Assembly (NCBI RefSeq): GCF_030694375.1
Contig: NZ_JAUXYL010000003.1
Location: 62,001 to 126,000 of the forward strand
Direction: 5' to 3'
Length of the DNA stretch: 64,000 nucleotides
Source of the DNA: Algoriphagus sp.
Lineage (GTDB): Bacteria > Bacteroidota > Bacteroidia > Cytophagales > Cyclobacteriaceae
A model generated the notes under the pieces. The model saw only the letters and a list, made by a program, of their open reading frames with translations. It had not been told where the DNA came from and did not search any database. Both the position numbers and the translations under genes were made by a program. Below, piece by piece: positions 62,454 through 64,000 of the stretch (its first letter is position 1; each line of letters opens with the position of its first letter).

Positions 62454-64000
62454 TTAGATAAGAATCCGAACGGGATCTTCAAGAAGACTTTTTAGAGTCA
62501 GAAGAAATGCAGATCCAACGGCTCCATCTACTACACGGTGGTCGCAGGAGAGTGTCACTTTCATTACATTTCCTATTTTCATTTGGCCGTCTTTCACAAT
62601 TACAGTTTCCTTGATCCCTCCTACTGCCAAAATACACGCATCAGGTGGGTTGATAATTGCTGTGAATTCATCGATGCCAAACATCCCTAAGTTGGAGATT
62701 GTAAAAGTGTTTCCTTCCCAATCCTTCGGTTGTAATTCTTTGGTTTTGGCCTTTCCTCCCAATGTTTTTGCCTGATTGGAAATCTGAGAAAGCGATAACT
62801 GGTCAGCAAATCGAATCACAGGAACTAGCAATCCTTCTTCTACAGCCACAGCCATTCCGATATGAATGTGGTCATTGTAGCGAATTTTATCTCCAAGCCA
62901 ACTAGAATTGACTTTTGGATGCTGACGCAAGGCTGAAGCTGAAGCCTTGATGACCATATCATTGAAGGAGATTTTTACAGGAGAAACCTCATTCATGCTT
63001 TTTCGGGCATCCATCGCCTTGTCCATGTTGATTTCCATGGTCAAATAGAAGTGTGGTGCTCCAAACTTACTCTCTGCCAATCGCTTGGCGATCACTTTTC
63101 GCATCTGAGAAACTTTCTCCTCTCGGAAACTCTCTTGTCCAAGTGAAGAAGTGGTGGCGCCTACCGCAGAGGCTACTGCCGCAGAAGGTGCTACAGCAGG
63201 CACAAAGTTTTCTACGTCTCTTTTTACAACTCTTCCTCCTTCACCTGAACCTGAAACAGCTCTGATATCAACTCCTTTTTCTTCAGCGATTTTTTTGGCT
63301 AGTGGTGAAGCTTTTACACGTTCCCCGTTAGCAGTTCCGGCGTCACTAGTAGGCGCCGCGGTAGTGGCTGGAGCGGAAGTGGGTGCGGGTTTTTCAGATT
63401 TGGTTTCTGCTGGAGCCTCAGATTTAGCTTCCGCAGGTGCTGAGTCCATATTCGTTCCTTGCTGTGCTTTGAGTAATGTTTGGTAATCCGCACCTTTTTC
63501 GCCGATCACAGCAATCACCCCATCTACGGCAACGCTGTTGCCTGCCTCTACCCCGATGTACAACAGCACTCCGTCTTCATAGGACTCAAGCTCCATTGTC
63601 GCTTTATCAGTCTCCACTTCGGCGATAATTTCACCTGATTTTACTGTGTCACCTACTTTTTTCAACCAAGTGGCAATGGTTCCTTCCGCCATTGTATCAC
63701 TCATTTTTGGCATCGTGATGACAGTAGCATTTATTGCGGAGGTGTCAATTTTTTCAGTAGCAGCTTCTGCTTTGGCAGGTTCTTCTACCTTGGCTTCCGG
63801 TTTTGCTTCTTTTTCTTTTGATTCTTCTGTTTTGGATTCAGCAGGAGGAGTTGCACCTGTCAGCAAGTGCTCGAAGGCTTCTCCTTTTTCCCCAATGATC
63901 GCAATGACGCCATTTACAGGCACTGAGTCTTTTTCCTGAACTCCAATATATAAAAGGACACCTTCGTCGTAGGATTCCAACTCCATGGTTGCTTTATCGG
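62454..64000 (-). CDS. Pyruvate dehydrogenase E2 (dihydrolipoamide acetyltransferase), N-terminus beyond the window
   Basis: The frame continues past base 64000, so the true start is outside. Visible from the right edge are the end of lipoyl domain 1 (DKATMELESYDEG, lipoyl Lys in DKAT), an Ala/Glu/Lys-rich linker, lipoyl domain 2 (VETDKATMELESYEDG), a second linker rich in Ala/Pro/Thr, and the E1/E3-binding domain (VKASPLAKKIAEEKGVDI, GSGEGGRVVKRDV). The catalytic acyltransferase domain with DHRVVDGAVG comes last. It moves acetyl groups to CoA in the pyruvate dehydrogenase complex. Two lipoyl domains are at least present. Confidence 0.95.
   Translation of the reverse strand, partial: DKATMELESYDEGVLLYIGVQEKDSVPVNGVIAIIGEKGEAFEHLLTGATPPAESKTEESKEKEAKPEAKVEEPAKAEAATEKIDTSAINATVITMPKMSDTMAEGTIATWLKKVGDTVKSGEIIAEVETDKATMELESYEDGVLLYIGVEAGNSVAVDGVIAVIGEKGADYQTLLKAQQGTNMDSAPAEAKSEAPAETKSEKPAPTSAPATTAAPTSDAGTANGERVKASPLAKKIAEEKGVDIRAVSGSGEGGRVVKRDVENFVPAVAPSAAVASAVGATTSSLGQESFREEKVSQMRKVIAKRLAESKFGAPHFYLTMEINMDKAMDARKSMNEVSPVKISFNDMVIKASASALRQHPKVNSSWLGDKIRYNDHIHIGMAVAVEEGLLVPVIRFADQLSLSQISNQAKTLGGKAKTKELQPKDWEGNTFTISNLGMFGIDEFTAIINPPDACILAVGGIKETVIVKDGQMKIGNVMKVTLSCDHRVVDGAVGSAFLLTLKSLLEDPVRILI

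Overview
The window looks like a Cytophagales (Bacteroidota) chromosome, probably close to Algoriphagus or other Cyclobacteriaceae. The evidence is a SusC/SusD pair with an ECF sigma/FecR pair, a type IX secretion plug protein, an IPExxxVDY-family gene beside pyk, a PUR-family small protein, a conserved acpP-fabF-rnc order, and promoters of the TTG-N19-21-TAnnTTTG type. The genus is an inference; no rRNA or other marker gene is present.

Region by region: (1) 1-8 kb is core metabolism: a fasciclin lipoprotein cut by the window edge, pyk with an IPExxxVDY gene, acpP-fabF-rnc, nadE, lgt and yidD. (2) 8-15 kb encodes envelope proteins: a BamA-like barrel, a PorV/PorQ-like barrel overlapping a helix-hairpin-helix barrel gene, and a large zinc metalloprotease. 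(3) 15.6-30.2 kb is one long minus-strand accessory locus. In transcription order it holds an ECF sigma factor, FecR, SusC (with STN domain), SusD, an FAD-dependent oxidoreductase, a sulfatase, a decayed oxidoreductase pseudogene, a second oxidoreductase with a C-terminal golvesin-like domain, and a CstA-type transporter. It resembles a polysaccharide-utilisation locus but has no glycoside hydrolase or lyase. (4) 30.3-32.1 kb is a scar: a DUF4143-type ATPase sits between a piece of an M3 peptidase gene and the 3' end of a metalloprotease gene. Full-length relatives of both lie elsewhere in the window. The ATPase leader carries three copies of a 15-bp repeat. (5) 32.3-53 kb is mostly ordinary: a deoxyribosyltransferase-like/TPR protein resembling predicted bacterial immunity proteins, an M3 peptidase, two AI-2E family transporters, two sensor kinases, a porin, aconitase, an AtoE-type transporter, acyl-CoA reductase, ferredoxin, a PUR-family protein and YchF. 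(6) 52.9-64 kb contains an orphan Cas6-like gene with no CRISPR array or other cas gene in the window, then the T9SS plug protein, an ABC-F ATPase, a sugar dehydrogenase-like protein, two coupled DoxX-like membrane proteins, an ABC1-family kinase with a TetR-like regulator, hslV, and the pyruvate dehydrogenase E2 gene running off the right edge.

Genes are tightly packed, with several 1-17 bp overlaps, three of them between convergent genes. Many ends carry clear intrinsic terminators. No tRNA, rRNA, CRISPR array, complete insertion sequence or phage was seen. The best candidates for under-described biology are the orphan Cas6-like gene, the deoxyribosyltransferase-like/TPR protein, the ATPase scar with its repeated leader, and the hydrolase-free Sus locus.
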